64,000 nucleotides of DNA from Allobrachymonas denitrificans DSM 15123. GTDB taxonomy: Bacteria; Pseudomonadota; Gammaproteobacteria; Burkholderiales; Burkholderiaceae_C. Positions 10,401 through 19,432 of the stretch are shown here, in pieces. The notes below the pieces were generated by a model, which saw only the letters and a program-made list of their open reading frames with translations, was not told the origin of the DNA and did not search any database. Location: positions 496,001 to 560,000 of the forward strand of contig NZ_FOCW01000001.1 in the NCBI RefSeq assembly GCF_900110225.1, in the 5' to 3' direction. Made by a program: the position numbers and the translations under genes. Position 1 is the stretch's first letter, and the number at the start of each line of letters is the position of its first letter.

Positions 10401-10704
10401 GGCCACCGGTGCCAGCTCGGCCAGCCAGCGTGAGATCGGCACGGCAGTGATGTCCGGCATGATCGTGGGCACGCTTTTGGCCGTATTCTTTGTGCCGACA
10501 TTCTTCGTGGTGGTACGCTCCATCTTCAAGGGCAGCAAGCGACAGCAGGAACGTTTTGCCGCCCATGCGGCCGAGGCAGGTTTTACGGCTGAGTCGGTCG
10601 ACAGCATTCTGGCGGAAGCCGAGGAAGGCATGTCGGCAGAGGAACGTGCGGCGCTGCATCGTGGCGCCCACGAGATTGGTCACACTCCCAAGGAGGGCGC
10701 ATGA
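7453..10704 (+). CDS. acrB: RND multidrug efflux pump, HAE1 family (AcrB/MexB type)
   Basis: Inner-membrane proton/drug antiporter of 1083 residues with two repeats of one plus five TM helices and large periplasmic loops. The start MAKFFIDRPIFAWVIAL is canonical. The proton-relay pair Asp407-Asp408 lies in GIVVDDAIVVVENVE, exactly as in E. coli AcrB, and the TM10 lysine lies in GLSAKNAILIVEF. The C-terminus is ~35 residues longer than AcrB and acidic (ILAEAEEGMSAEERAAL). It overlaps the next gene by ATGA. Substrate range cannot be read from sequence. Confidence 0.96.
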   Translation: MAKFFIDRPIFAWVIALFIIVLGALSITQLPIAQYPAVAPPTIVINAAYPGASAQTMDDSVLSVIEREMNGTPGLAYMESVSQADGTGSVTLSFEPGTDADMAQVDVQNRLSRAQPRLPSVVVQNGVRVDKARSNFLMFVMLSSDDPNARIDAMTDYAARNVLPEIQRLPGIGQAQLFGAERAMRVWIDPAKLQGYNLSAADVAAAIREQNAQVSAGTLGDLPNVQGVTMSATVVVPGQLANAEQFGNIILRASADGAAVRLKDVARIELGSQQYATSARLNGKAAVGIGVQLAPSGNALASATAVKERMAELQRFFPKGMNWTVPYDSSEFIQISITKVVYTLLEAVALVFLVMLLFLQNIRYTIIPTIVVPVALLGTFGALLALGFSINVLTMFGMVLVIGIVVDDAIVVVENVERIMSDEGLPPLEATRKAMSQISGAIIGVTVVLIAVFVPLAFFAGSIGNIYRQFSAVMAVSIAFSAFLALSLTPALCATILKPVAAGHHEEKKGFFGWFNKRFARTAKGYEGWVAKLLRRGGRMMVIYAALIAVVGLLFLRLPTGFLPQEDQGNLIVNVQLPPGATQERTRNVMQEVEGFMLKQPEVRTMVSVLGFSFAGRGQNAALAFVTLKDWSEREAGADAIVGRAMGAFSQIRDAFVFAVTPPAIPELGSASGFTFRLQDRGDNGHDALVQARNQLLGMAMQSKVLAGVRPDGLEDAQQLQVDIDRERALAQGVSVASINAAIGTALGSQYVNDFPNAGRMQRVVVQAEAASRMQDADILKLTVTNNRGQAVPLSAVATTRWITGPMQSIRYNGYPAMRIAGSAAPGYSTGEAMAEMEMLAGKLPPGFGFEWTGQSREEKLAGAQAILLYGFAILAVFLCLAALYESWSIPFSVILVVPLGVLGVLLGVTARGMVNDVYFQVGLVTIIGLSAKNAILIVEFAKDLQAQGKSPLEAALAAAHLRFRPIVMTSLAFILGVLPLVLATGASSASQREIGTAVMSGMIVGTLLAVFFVPTFFVVVRSIFKGSKRQQERFAAHAAEAGFTAESVDSILAEAEEGMSAEERAALHRGAHEIGHTPKEGA

Positions 10705-12149
10705 TGCCCGCAACACTGCTTCATTCCCGCAGCCTGGCCGCTGCATTGGTGGTCACCTTCCTGTCGGGCTGCAGCCTGATGCCCACCTACGAGCGTCCTG
10801 ATGCGCCAGTGCCTGCGGGCTGGCAGCAATCCGACACGGGCGATGCGCGCCTGCCGGCCGCTGCCGACATCGGCTGGCAGCAGTACTTTGCCGATGCACG
10901 CCTGCGCGAGCTGATCGGCCTGGCGCTGCAGAACAACCGTGACCTGCGCGTGGCGGCGCTCAACATCGAGGCGGCGCGTGCGCAGTATGGCGTGGCGCGA
11001 GCCGACCAGCTGCCTACGGTGGGCGCTGGCGCCAGCATGACGCGTTCGCGCACGGCGGCGGATGCCAGCCCGAGCGGCCGTGAAACGCTGGGCAACATCT
11101 ACAGTGCCAACCTGGCATCGACCGGGTTCGAGCTGGACTTTTTCGGGCGTGTGCGCAGCATGAGCACGGCGGCGCTGAACCAGTATCTGGCCACGCAGGA
11201 AGCGCGTGATGCCGCGCAGATCAGCCTGATTGCCGAAGTGGCCAAGGCCTATGTGGCGCAGCGCACGGCAGATGAGGCCATGCGCATCTCGAAGATGGCG
11301 CTCGATTCGCGCGAGAAGACCTACCGCCTGGCCAAGCTGCGCTTCAATGCCGGCGTGATCTCGGCGATCGACCTGCGCCAGAACGAGACGCTGATCGAAT
11401 CGGCACACGCCGACTATGCGGCGCAGACGCGCCTGCGTGAGCAGGCCGGCAATGCGCTGGCGCTGCTGATCGGCCAGCCGGTTCCGGCCAATCTGCCGCC
11501 GGCATTGCCGCTGGGCAAGCAGGTGGCGGTGAATGCGCTGCCGGTGGGCATGAGTTCGGACGTGCTGCTGCGCCGCCCGGACATCCGCCAGAGCGAATAC
11601 CAGCTGCAGGCGGCCAATGCCAACATCGGCGCGGCGCGTGCCGCATTCTTCCCGCGCATCTCGCTGACGGGCAGCTTTGGCAGCGTGAGCCGCGAGCTGG
11701 ACGGCCTGTTCACCGGCCCCAACATGGCCTGGAGCTTCATGCCGCAGATCAGCCTGCCGATCTTTGATTTTGGCCGCAACCAGTCCAACCTGGATCTTGC
11801 CAATGCGCGCAAGAACATTGCGGTGGCGCAGTACGAGAAGAGCATCCAGGGTGCCTTCCGCGAAGTGGCGGACCAGCTGGCGGCACGCCGTACGCTGGCA
11901 GACCAGCTGGCCGCGCAGGAGCGTGGCTACCAGGCCGAGCGCGAGCGCCTGCGCCTGGTGCAGATGCGCTATGACAACGGCATTTCCAGCTCGCTGGACC
12001 TGCTGGATGCGCAGCGCCAGAGCTACGCGCTGGAGCAGGCGCTGCTGCTGACGCGACAGGCGGCGATGAACAACCGCATCGACCTGTACAAGGTGCTGGG
12101 CGGGGGGCTGGTGGATGTGACGGCGGTGACGCCGGTGTCTGCCAGGTAA
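10701..12149 (+). CDS. oprM: Outer-membrane efflux channel lipoprotein (NodT/OprM family)
   Basis: TolC-like exit duct for the RND pump. 482 residues with a signal peptide ending in lipobox LSGC (Cys24 if the first ATG is used; the next codon is also ATG). Two OEP repeats are visible: residues ~60-260 with LIGLALQNNRDLRVAALNIE, and ~270-465 with LRRPDIRQSEYQLQAANANI, DFGRNQ and LDLLDAQRQSY. A strong AAGGAGGG site precedes the start, and the ATG overlaps the pump stop codon, so translation is probably coupled. Last gene of the operon, followed by a terminator. Confidence 0.94.
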   Translation: MMPATLLHSRSLAAALVVTFLSGCSLMPTYERPDAPVPAGWQQSDTGDARLPAAADIGWQQYFADARLRELIGLALQNNRDLRVAALNIEAARAQYGVARADQLPTVGAGASMTRSRTAADASPSGRETLGNIYSANLASTGFELDFFGRVRSMSTAALNQYLATQEARDAAQISLIAEVAKAYVAQRTADEAMRISKMALDSREKTYRLAKLRFNAGVISAIDLRQNETLIESAHADYAAQTRLREQAGNALALLIGQPVPANLPPALPLGKQVAVNALPVGMSSDVLLRRPDIRQSEYQLQAANANIGAARAAFFPRISLTGSFGSVSRELDGLFTGPNMAWSFMPQISLPIFDFGRNQSNLDLANARKNIAVAQYEKSIQGAFREVADQLAARRTLADQLAAQERGYQAERERLRLVQMRYDNGISSSLDLLDAQRQSYALEQALLLTRQAAMNNRIDLYKVLGGGLVDVTAVTPVSAR

Positions 12150-12166
12150 TGGACCCCATCAACGAG

Positions 12167-12192
12167 AAAGGCTGCGATGAGCAGCCTTTTTT
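12167..12192 (+). terminator. Terminator of the efflux operon
   Basis: 9-bp stem AAAGGCTGC/GCAGCCTTT with a 5-nt loop and a T-run, 17 bp after the channel gene. Confidence 0.85.
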
Positions 12193-12208
12193 CATGGGGG
12201 TGTTGTTC

Positions 12209-12282
12209 TGGAGCGGGCGATGAGAATCGAACTCACGTCATGAGCTTGGGAAGCTCAGGTCCTGCCATTGAACGACGCCCGC
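12209..12282 (-). tRNA. tRNA-Gly (anticodon CCC)
   Basis: Minus-strand cloverleaf with a 7-bp acceptor GCGGGCG/CGCCCGC, D stem GTTC/GGAC, anticodon stem TGAGC/GCTCA with loop TTCCCAA (anticodon CCC), and T arm GTGAG-TTCGATT-CTCAT. A genomic CCA follows discriminator T. 71 nt plus CCA. It reads GGG glycine codons. It lies 43 bp downstream of the GabD-like gene on the same strand. No integrase or duplicated tRNA end was seen nearby. Confidence 0.95.
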
Positions 12283-12325
12283 AGAAGGGGAAATTGTAGC
12301 GGGCTTTGCAGCCCGCGCGCGTGCC

Positions 12326-13798
12326 TTACTTGAGCACATCCCCCAGGTTCACGTACTTCATCTCCAGATACTCATCCATGCCGTGGTGCGAGCCTTCACG
12401 GCCCAGGCCGGATTGCTTGACACCGCCGAACGGCACCTGCTCGCTGCCCAGCAGGCCGATGTTGACGCCGACCATGCCGTATTCCAGCGCTTCGCTCACG
12501 CGGATGATGCGGCCGATGTCGCGGCTGTAGAAGTAGCTGGCCAGGCCGAATTCGGTGGCATTGGCGGCGTCGATGGCTTCCTGTTCGGTCTTGAAGCGGA
12601 ACACCGGCGCCAGCGGGCCGAAGGTTTCCTCGCGCGCCACGCGCATGTCCTGGCTGGCGTTGGCGATGACGGTGGGCTCGAAGAACTGGCCTTCCAGCGG
12701 CTTGCCGCCTGTGACGATGCTGCCGCCCTTGGAGAGCGCGTCGGCAATGTGTTCCTTGACCTTTTCCAGCGCAGCAGGCTCGATCAGCGGGCCCTGCGTC
12801 ACGCCGGGCTCGAAGCCGTTGCCCACTTTCAGGCCCTTGACGCGCTCGGCCAGCTTGGCGACGAAGGCGTCGTAAATGCCGTCCTGCACATACAGGCGGT
12901 TGGCGCAGACGCAGGTCTGGCCGGCGTTGCGGTACTTGCTGGCCATGGCGCCTTCCACGGCGCTGTCCACGTCGGCATCGTCGAACACGATGAAGGGCGC
13001 GTTGCCGCCCAGTTCCAGCGCCAGTTTCTTGATGGTGGGGGCGCACTGCGCCATCAGGATGCGGCCGACTTCGGTAGAGCCGGTGAAGCTCAGGTGGCGC
13101 ACCACCGGGCTGTCGCACAGCACCTTGCCGACGGCGGCGGCATGTTCGGTGGGCACCACGTTGATGACGCCATTGGGAATGCCGGCGCGGTGCGCCAGTT
13201 CGGCCAGCGCCAGCGCGCACAGCGGGGTGAATTCAGCCGGCTTGACGACGACGGTGCAGCCGGCTGCGATGGCCGGAGCGACCTTGCGCGTGATCATCGC
13301 GACCGGGAAGTTCCAGGGCGTGATGGCGGCGCAGACGCCGATGGGCTGGCGCAGCACGATGGCGCGGCGGTCCGGCGCGAAGCTGGGCACGGTCTCGCCG
13401 TAGGTGCGCTTGGCTTCTTCGGCATACCACTCGACGAAGCTGGCGCCGTAGACGACTTCGCCCGTGGCTTCGGCCAGTGGCTTGCCCTGTTCGGCGGTCA
13501 TCAGGCGGGCCAGATCGTCCTGGTGCGCCAGAATCAGCTCGAACCACTTGCGCAGCAGCTGGCTGCGCTGCTTGTGCGTCATGCCGCGCCAGGCGGGCAG
13601 GGCGGCTTCGGCAGCATCGATGGCCTGCTGCGTCTGGGTGGCGGTGAGGTTGGCAACCTGTGCCAGTTCCAGGCCGGTGGCGGGGTCGGTCACGGCGAAG
13701 GTGCCGTCGCCTTCCACCCAGGCGCCGTTGATGTAGCCGGCGTTCTTGAGCAGGGTCGGATCCTTGAGCTGGAGCAGGGGGGAGTTGTTGGTGGTCAT
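12326..13798 (-). CDS. gabD: Succinate/glutarate-semialdehyde dehydrogenase
   Basis: NAD(P)-dependent aldehyde dehydrogenase, 490 residues, oxidising succinate semialdehyde or the C5 homologue glutarate semialdehyde. Motifs: ITPWNFPVAMITRK (cofactor site), FTGSTEVGR, catalytic Glu262 in LELGG, and catalytic Cys296 in NAGQTCVCANR. The GabD/DavD families cannot be separated by eye. Because the neighbours encode glutarate-to-crotonyl-CoA enzymes, the C5 substrate (DavD role, product glutarate) is a serious alternative or additional function. Last gene of the catabolic block, 125 bp after the CoA-transferase. Confidence 0.9.
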   Translation of the reverse strand: MTTNNSPLLQLKDPTLLKNAGYINGAWVEGDGTFAVTDPATGLELAQVANLTATQTQQAIDAAEAALPAWRGMTHKQRSQLLRKWFELILAHQDDLARLMTAEQGKPLAEATGEVVYGASFVEWYAEEAKRTYGETVPSFAPDRRAIVLRQPIGVCAAITPWNFPVAMITRKVAPAIAAGCTVVVKPAEFTPLCALALAELAHRAGIPNGVINVVPTEHAAAVGKVLCDSPVVRHLSFTGSTEVGRILMAQCAPTIKKLALELGGNAPFIVFDDADVDSAVEGAMASKYRNAGQTCVCANRLYVQDGIYDAFVAKLAERVKGLKVGNGFEPGVTQGPLIEPAALEKVKEHIADALSKGGSIVTGGKPLEGQFFEPTVIANASQDMRVAREETFGPLAPVFRFKTEQEAIDAANATEFGLASYFYSRDIGRIIRVSEALEYGMVGVNIGLLGSEQVPFGGVKQSGLGREGSHHGMDEYLEMKYVNLGDVLK

Positions 13799-13923
13799 GG
13801 TTGTCTCGTTGTGGTTCTGGAAAACGGGTTGAGCTACGGGGCAGTATAGAAAATCGGAAAGTCAGCGCTTGGCACGAGGGTTAGTCAATGGGCAGGCTGG
13901 ACGCGATGTGCTGGCGGCGTTTG

Positions 13924-15144
13924 TCATGCGATCGCCTTCTCCGGATGATCGGTCTGCAGCCAGTCGCGCAGCACCTCCTCGGTATGCTGACCCAGCAGCG
14001 GCGGCGCCATGCGGTATTGCACCGGCGTGGCGCTCAGGCGCACCGGGCTGGCTACGGTGGCAACCGTGCCGAGCGGGTGCGGCAGATCGACCTGGATGCC
14101 GCGCGCCTGCACCTGCGGATCGGCAAATACCTGATCCAGCCGGTTGACCGGGCCGCAGGGCACATCGGCCTGTTCCAGCGCGCTGACCCATTCCGCCGTG
14201 CTGCGCATGACGGTGGTCTGGCGCAGCAACGGGATCAGTTCGGCGCGGTGCCTGACGCGCTGCGGGTTGGTGGCAAAGCGCTCGTCTTGCGCCCATTCCG
14301 GGCGGCCGGCCACGGTGCAGAAGCGGGCGAACTGGCCGTCGTTGCCCACGGCCAGGATCATGTCGCTGTCGGCAGTGGGAAAGGTCTGGTAGGGCACGAT
14401 GCTGGGGTGCGCGTTGCCCATGCGGCGTGGCACCATGCCGCCCACCAGGTAGTTGGAGGCCTGGTTGGCGAGAGTGGCTACCTGGACGTCGAGCAGGGCG
14501 GTGTCGATATGCTGGCCCAGGCCGGAGCGGTTGCGTTCCTGCAGCGCGGCCAGGATGCCGATGGTGGCGTACAGGCCGGTGAGGATGTCGGTCAGCGCCA
14601 CGCCCACCTTTTGCGGGCCGGCGCCGGCTTCGTCATCGGGCACGCCGGTGATGCTCATCAGCCCGCCCATGGCCTGGATCAGGAAGTCGTAGCCGGGGCG
14701 CGAGGCGTAGGGGCCGCTCTGGCCGAAGCCAGTGATGGAGCAGTAGATCAGGCGCGGGTTGATGGCGTTGAGGCTGGCGTAGTCCAGGCCGTATTGCTGC
14801 AGGCCGCCGGTCTTGAAGTTTTCCAGCACGATGTCGGCTTTGGCCGCGAGTTGCTGCAATTGCTGCTGGCCTTCGGGGCTGGCCATGTCGACGGTGATGG
14901 AGCGCTTGTTGCGGTTGGTGCAGAGAAAGTAGGCCGATTCGCGCGTGGGCTGGCCGTCCGCATCCTTCAGGTAGGGCGGGCCCCAGGCACGGGTGTCGTC
15001 GCCGTTGCCGGGGCGCTCGACCTTGACCACATCGGCGCCCAGATCGCCCAGAATCTGGCTGGCCCAGGGGCCGGCCAGCACGCGGGAGAGATCGAGCACG
15101 CGGATGCCGGCCAGGGGCTGCGGGCGCGGGGGTGAACTTGTCAT
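13924..15144 (-). CDS. CaiB/BaiF-family (class III) CoA-transferase, probably acting on glutarate
   Basis: 406-residue class III CoA-transferase. N-terminal Rossmann block IRVLDLSRVLAGPWASQILGDL, NRNKRSITVD and SITGFGQSGPYASRPGYDF are typical. The catalytic Asp is expected at residue 186 in ALTDILTGLYATIGILAAL. It sits 80 bp downstream of the glutaryl-CoA dehydrogenase gene. This pairing is known for succinyl-CoA:glutarate CoA-transferases (SUGCT-like), so activation of glutarate to glutaryl-CoA is the likely reaction. Family assignment is firm; the substrate is inferred from context. Confidence 0.85.
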   Translation of the reverse strand: MTSSPPRPQPLAGIRVLDLSRVLAGPWASQILGDLGADVVKVERPGNGDDTRAWGPPYLKDADGQPTRESAYFLCTNRNKRSITVDMASPEGQQQLQQLAAKADIVLENFKTGGLQQYGLDYASLNAINPRLIYCSITGFGQSGPYASRPGYDFLIQAMGGLMSITGVPDDEAGAGPQKVGVALTDILTGLYATIGILAALQERNRSGLGQHIDTALLDVQVATLANQASNYLVGGMVPRRMGNAHPSIVPYQTFPTADSDMILAVGNDGQFARFCTVAGRPEWAQDERFATNPQRVRHRAELIPLLRQTTVMRSTAEWVSALEQADVPCGPVNRLDQVFADPQVQARGIQVDLPHPLGTVATVASPVRLSATPVQYRMAPPLLGQHTEEVLRDWLQTDHPEKAIA

Positions 15145-15224
15145 GGGCAGGGGTTCCGGGAGAAAAGCCCTGCCACCGCCGGCACGCAGACCGGCAGCAG
15201 CAGGGAGGAGGAGACAACAGGGGC

Positions 15225-16412
15225 TTAGAAGGCAGCGATGCCGGTCTGGGCACGGCCCAGGATCAGTGCGTGGATGTCATGCGTGCCCTCGTAGGTGTTC
15301 ACCACTTCCAGGTTGACCAGATGACGTGCCACGCCGAACTCGTCGCTGATGCCATTGCCGCCCAGCATGTCACGCGCCGTACGGGCAATCTCCAGCGCCT
15401 TGCCGCAATTGTTGCGCTTGAAAATGCTGGTGATCTCCACCGCCGCCGTGCCTTCGTCCTTCATGCGGCCCAGGCGCAGCACGCCCTGCAGGCCCAGCGT
15501 GATCTCGGTCTGCATGTCCGCCAGCTTCTTCTGGATCAGCTGGTTGGCTGCCAGCGGCTTGCCGAACTGCTTGCGATCCATGGTGTACTGGCGTGCCGTG
15601 TGCCAGCAGGCTTCGGCCGCTCCCAGCGCACCCCAGGCGATGCCGTAGCGGGCGCTGTTCAGGCAGGTGAAGGGGCCTTTCAGGCCACGCACCTCGGGGA
15701 AGGCGTTCTCTTCCGGCACGAACACCTCGTCCATCACGATCTCGCCGGTGATGCTGGCGCGCAGGCCGACCTTGCCATGGATGGCAGGCGCGGACAGGCC
15801 CTTCCAGCCCTTTTCCAGCACAAAGCCGCGGATCGCGCCTTCATCGTCCTTGGCCCAGACCACGAACACATCGGCCACCGGGGAGTTGGTGATCCACATC
15901 TTGTTGCCGGTCAGGCTGTAGCCGCCATCGACCTTCTTGGCACGGGTGACCATGCTGCCGGGGTCGGAGCCGTGGTTGGGCTCGGTCAGGCCGAAGCAGC
16001 CGATCCATTCACCGCTGGCCAGCTTGGGCAGGTACTTCTGCCGCGTGGCCTCATTGCCAAATTCGTAGATCGGGACCATCACCAGCGAGGACTGCACGCT
16101 GGCCATGGAGCGGTAGCCGGAATCGACACGCTCGATCTCGCGGGCGATCAGGCCGTAGCAGACGTAGTTGAGGCCGGGGCCGCCGTACTGCTCGGGGATG
16201 GTGGGGCCGAGCAGGCCGAGTTCGCCCATCTCGCGGAAGATTTCCAGATCGGTCTGTTCGTTGCGGAAGGCGTTGAGCACGCGCGGGGCGAGCTTGTCCT
16301 GGCAGTAGGCGGCGGCTGCGTCGCGCACCATGCGTTCTTCGTCGGTGAGTTGCTGGTCGAGCAGCAGCGGGTCATCCCATTGAAAGGCGGTGCGGGTGGT
16401 TTTCTGGAGCAT
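15225..16412 (-). CDS. gcdH: Glutaryl-CoA dehydrogenase
   Basis: FAD enzyme converting glutaryl-CoA to crotonyl-CoA and CO2, 395 residues. Acyl-CoA dehydrogenase N-, middle and C-terminal domains are complete. Signatures: [15 protein letters not shown] in the middle domain, and the GCDH-typical C-terminus [19 protein letters not shown] with the catalytic Glu at residue 375. The reading [21 protein letters not shown] also fits GCDH rather than short-chain dehydrogenases. It lies between the permease (39 bp gap) and the CoA-transferase on one strand. Confidence 0.93.
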   Translation of the reverse strand: MLQKTTRTAFQWDDPLLLDQQLTDEERMVRDAAAAYCQDKLAPRVLNAFRNEQTDLEIFREMGELGLLGPTIPEQYGGPGLNYVCYGLIAREIERVDSGYRSMASVQSSLVMVPIYEFGNEATRQKYLPKLASGEWIGCFGLTEPNHGSDPGSMVTRAKKVDGGYSLTGNKMWITNSPVADVFVVWAKDDEGAIRGFVLEKGWKGLSAPAIHGKVGLRASITGEIVMDEVFVPEENAFPEVRGLKGPFTCLNSARYGIAWGALGAAEACWHTARQYTMDRKQFGKPLAANQLIQKKLADMQTEITLGLQGVLRLGRMKDEGTAAVEITSIFKRNNCGKALEIARTARDMLGGNGISDEFGVARHLVNLEVVNTYEGTHDIHALILGRAQTGIAAF

Positions 16413-16451
16413 TGCGTTGACTTCCTTCTTGATTTGATAAAACGGTGCGTG

Positions 16452-17897
16452 TCAGGTGGCGCTGGCCTCAGGCTGCAGGCCGACCATGGGGGCGATGTTC
16501 TGTTGCGATTGTCCGCCGATATTGAATTTCTGCGCGATCAGGCCCATGACGACGATCACGGCGGCCAGCATGGAGGTGTAGACCACTTCGGTGCGGTAGG
16601 TGCCTTCGAACACCATCACGATCAGCGAGGCGGCAATCGCGAAGATGACGGCATAGGTCAGCCAGGGGAACAGCCACATCCTGAAGCCGATGGGCTTGCC
16701 GGAGGCTTCCAGCTTCTGGCGCATCTTCAGCTGGGAGATGGCGATGCACAGGTACACGTACATGGCCACGGTGCCGGTGGCAGACATCAGCACGTCGTAG
16801 ATGTCCATTTTCTCGGTGGCGGTCAGGTAGATGGCGACGAAGGAGAAGATGCTGGAGATCAGCACGCCGACCCAGGGGCTGCCGCTGTTCTTGCCGGTGA
16901 TCTGCATGATGCGGTGCGCATCACCACGGCGCGACAGCGAATACAGCATGCGCGAGCAGGTGTAGAGGGCGGAGTTGAAGCAGCTGCAGACGGAGGTCAG
17001 CACCACGAAGTTGACGATGTGGCGCGCTTCGGGAATGCCCAGGCGCGTGAGCGTGACGGTGTAGGTGCCGTGCGTGGCGTCTTTCAGCAGCGGGTCGTTG
17101 TAGGGCACCAGGCAGACGGCGATGAAGATGGAGCCGACGTAGAACAGGATGATGCGCCACACCACGGATTTGGTGGTCTTGACGATTTCCTTGCTGGGGT
17201 TTTCGGATTCGGCAGCGGCCACCGTGACGATCTCGGCGCCGATAAAGGCGAACATCACCCCGAGCATGGCGGTGACTACGGCCCCGAATCCGTTCGGCAT
17301 GAAGCCTTCTTTCGTCAGATGCGTGAAGCCGACGGCATCCGGCTGGCCCCAGGGCCACAGGTGGGTCAGCGCCAGCAGGCCGATGATCAGGAACACGATG
17401 ATGGCCGTGACCTTGACCAGCGCAAACCAGAATTCGAATTCGCCGTAGTTCTTCACCTTCATCAGGTTGACCAGGATGAGCGAGACGGTGACGATGAGCA
17501 TGTAGCCCCAGATAGGAATCATGGGGAACCAGCTGTGCAGGATCTTGCCGGCCACGTAGGCTTCCCAGCCCATGAGCAGGGCCCAGAAGTACCAGTACAG
17601 CCAGCCGATGGTAAAGCCGGCCCAGCGCCCGATGGCGCGGTCGGCATAGGTGGAGAACGAGCCCGTGTCGGGCTGGGCCACGGCCATTTCCCCGAGCATG
17701 CGCATGACCAGCACCACGACGATGCCGCCCGCGATATAGGCCAGGATGGCGGCCGGGCCGGCGTTGGCTATCACGTTGCCGGAACCGATGAACAGCGCAG
17801 CGCCGATCACGCCCGCAATCGAAATCATGGTGAGGTGCCGCGAGCGCAACCCGTTTTTCAGCGTGGTGCCTTCCGCACCGCAGGCTTGTGTTTTCAT
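16452..17897 (-). CDS. gabP: Amino acid permease, GABA/5-aminovalerate type (GabP-like)
   Basis: 481-residue APC-superfamily proton symporter with about 12 TM segments. It opens with LKNGLRSRHLTMISIAGVIGAALFIGSG, typical of the amino acid transporter AAT family. The start MKTQACG at 17897 is preceded by AAGAGGAGACA, a good ribosome site; upstream in-frame sequence is Arg/Pro-rich and rejected. Its position between the aminotransferase and glutaryl-CoA dehydrogenase genes supports uptake of GABA or 5-aminovalerate. Substrate is inferred from position and family. Confidence 0.87.
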   Translation of the reverse strand: MKTQACGAEGTTLKNGLRSRHLTMISIAGVIGAALFIGSGNVIANAGPAAILAYIAGGIVVVLVMRMLGEMAVAQPDTGSFSTYADRAIGRWAGFTIGWLYWYFWALLMGWEAYVAGKILHSWFPMIPIWGYMLIVTVSLILVNLMKVKNYGEFEFWFALVKVTAIIVFLIIGLLALTHLWPWGQPDAVGFTHLTKEGFMPNGFGAVVTAMLGVMFAFIGAEIVTVAAAESENPSKEIVKTTKSVVWRIILFYVGSIFIAVCLVPYNDPLLKDATHGTYTVTLTRLGIPEARHIVNFVVLTSVCSCFNSALYTCSRMLYSLSRRGDAHRIMQITGKNSGSPWVGVLISSIFSFVAIYLTATEKMDIYDVLMSATGTVAMYVYLCIAISQLKMRQKLEASGKPIGFRMWLFPWLTYAVIFAIAASLIVMVFEGTYRTEVVYTSMLAAVIVVMGLIAQKFNIGGQSQQNIAPMVGLQPEASAT

Positions 17898-17953
17898 GTT
17901 GTCTCCTCTTTTATTCTCTCGCACGGGGGGAGCGGAGGGGCTCCGGATAAACA

Positions 17954-18027
17954 TCGGGGTGCCGGCCTCCACGCGGGGCGGAATGCGTTCCGTTATCCCG
18001 CGCCGAGGGTGTGTCCGGCGCCCCCGA
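17954..18027 (-). other. Long imperfect hairpin between aminotransferase and permease genes
   Basis: Arms TCGGGGTGCCGG (17954-17965) and CCGGCGCCCCCGA (18015-18027) can pair over about 12 bp with one bulge. Inside is a smaller CGGAA/TTCCG stem. It fills most of the 139-bp gap. No T-run follows, so it is more likely an mRNA stabiliser or expression-differential element than a terminator (inference). Confidence 0.35.
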
Positions 18028-18036
18028 CAAAAATGG

Positions 18037-19335
18037 TCAGGCCTGCTTGGCTGCTTCGACGCTGGCGGCCAGGATCTCCAGGCCTTCGTCCAGCAGGGCA
18101 TCGCTGGCCGTCAGCGGCACCAGGATGCGCAGCACGTTGCCGTAGGTGCCGCAGGTCAGCAGAATCAGGCCGCGGCGGGCCGCCTCGGCGGAGATCGCCT
18201 TGGCCAGTTCGGGCGCGGGTTGCTGCATGTCGCCGTCCTTGCACAGCTCGACCGCCACCATGGCGCCCAGGCCGCGGATGTCGGTCAGTTCGGGGTGCTT
18301 CTCGGCAATGGCTTCGAGCTTGCTCACCATGTGGCGGCCCACATCACGCGAGCGCTGCAGCAGGTTGTCCTGCTCGAAGGTGTCCATCACCGCCAGCGCA
18401 GCCACGCAACCGATCGGGTTGCCGGCGTAGGTGCCGCCCAGGCCGCCGGGAGCGGGCGCGTCCATGATTTCGGCACGGCCGGTGACGGCAGAAATCGGGA
18501 AGCCGCCGGCCATGGACTTGGCCAGGGTGATCATGTCCGGCACCACGCCGCTCTGCTCGATGGCGTACCAGGTGCCGGTGCGGCCGGCGCCGGTCTGCAC
18601 CTCGTCCACGATCATCACGATGCCGTGCTGGTCGCAGACGGCGCGGATGTGTTCGAGCAGGGCGCGCGGCGCGGGGTTGAAACCGCCTTCGCCCTGCACC
18701 GGCTCGATGATGATGGCTGCCACGCGGCTCGGCTCGATGTCATTCTTGAAGATCTGCTCGATGGACTCGATGGAATCCTCGACGGTGACACCGCGCTTGG
18801 GGTTGGGGAAGCGGGCGTGGAAGATCTCGCCGGGGAAGGGGCCGAAACCGGCCTTGTAGGGCACGACCTTGCCGGTCAGCGCCATGGTCAGCGAGGTGCG
18901 GCCGTGGTACGCGCCGCTGAAGGCAATCACGCCGCCGCGGCCGGTGTGGCAGCGCGCGATCTTGACGGCGTTTTCCACCGCCTCGGCGCCGGTGGACAGG
19001 AATACGGTTTTCTTGGCGAAGTCGCCGGGGGCCTTGTCGTTCAGGCGCTCGGCCAGTTCCACATAGCTTTCGTAGGCCAGCACCTGGAAGCAAGTGTGGG
19101 TGAAGCGGCTCATTTGCTGCTGCACCGCCTCCATGATCTGCGGATGGCGGTGGCCGGTGTTGAGCACGGCGATGCCACCGGCAAAATCGATGTAGCGCTT
19201 GCCTTCCACGTCCCAGATTTCGGCGTTGTCGCCGCGGTCGATGAAGATCTGGTGGGTGTGGCCCACGCCGCGCGGAATGGCCGCTTCGCGGCGCGCGTAC
19301 AGGCTGGCGTTGGTGGTCTTGGTGGTGTCGAGCAT
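18037..19335 (-). CDS. gabT: 4-aminobutyrate / 5-aminovalerate aminotransferase
   Basis: Class III PLP aminotransferase, 432 residues, transferring the omega-amino group of GABA or 5-aminovalerate to 2-oxoglutarate. Motifs: GGIAVLNTGHRHP, FLSTGAEAVENAVKIAR, IIIEPVQGEGGF, VDEVQTGAGRTG, and the PLP lysine at residue 273 in TLAKSMAGGFP. First gene of the catabolic block, divergent from a MocR/GabR-type regulator. Cannot be told from DavT by eye; co-location with glutarate enzymes favours a DavT role. Confidence 0.92.
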   Translation of the reverse strand: MLDTTKTTNASLYARREAAIPRGVGHTHQIFIDRGDNAEIWDVEGKRYIDFAGGIAVLNTGHRHPQIMEAVQQQMSRFTHTCFQVLAYESYVELAERLNDKAPGDFAKKTVFLSTGAEAVENAVKIARCHTGRGGVIAFSGAYHGRTSLTMALTGKVVPYKAGFGPFPGEIFHARFPNPKRGVTVEDSIESIEQIFKNDIEPSRVAAIIIEPVQGEGGFNPAPRALLEHIRAVCDQHGIVMIVDEVQTGAGRTGTWYAIEQSGVVPDMITLAKSMAGGFPISAVTGRAEIMDAPAPGGLGGTYAGNPIGCVAALAVMDTFEQDNLLQRSRDVGRHMVSKLEAIAEKHPELTDIRGLGAMVAVELCKDGDMQQPAPELAKAISAEAARRGLILLTCGTYGNVLRILVPLTASDALLDEGLEILAASVEAAKQA

Positions 19336-19432
19336 GGCTTCCTTCTCCGGTGAATAACATTGGCGAACAATGGGATGCCACTCTATAGACCGGTCCGAAG
19401 GGCTAACATATACAGCTTGTGCCCGTGCTGAC

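Noticed and set aside
6100-10746. Very long minus-strand open frame opposite the efflux operon
   Set aside because: High-GC antisense shadow of acrA/acrB. Product is His/Arg/Gln-rich with no family motifs and runs through three real genes.
12209-12282. Integration site for a mobile element at tRNA-Gly
   Set aside because: No integrase, no duplicated tRNA 3' end, and both flanks are housekeeping or catabolic genes.
15132-18467. 1100-residue plus-strand open frame opposite gcdH and gabP
   Set aside because: Antisense shadow. Composition His/Gly/Asp-rich, no motifs, no ribosome site.
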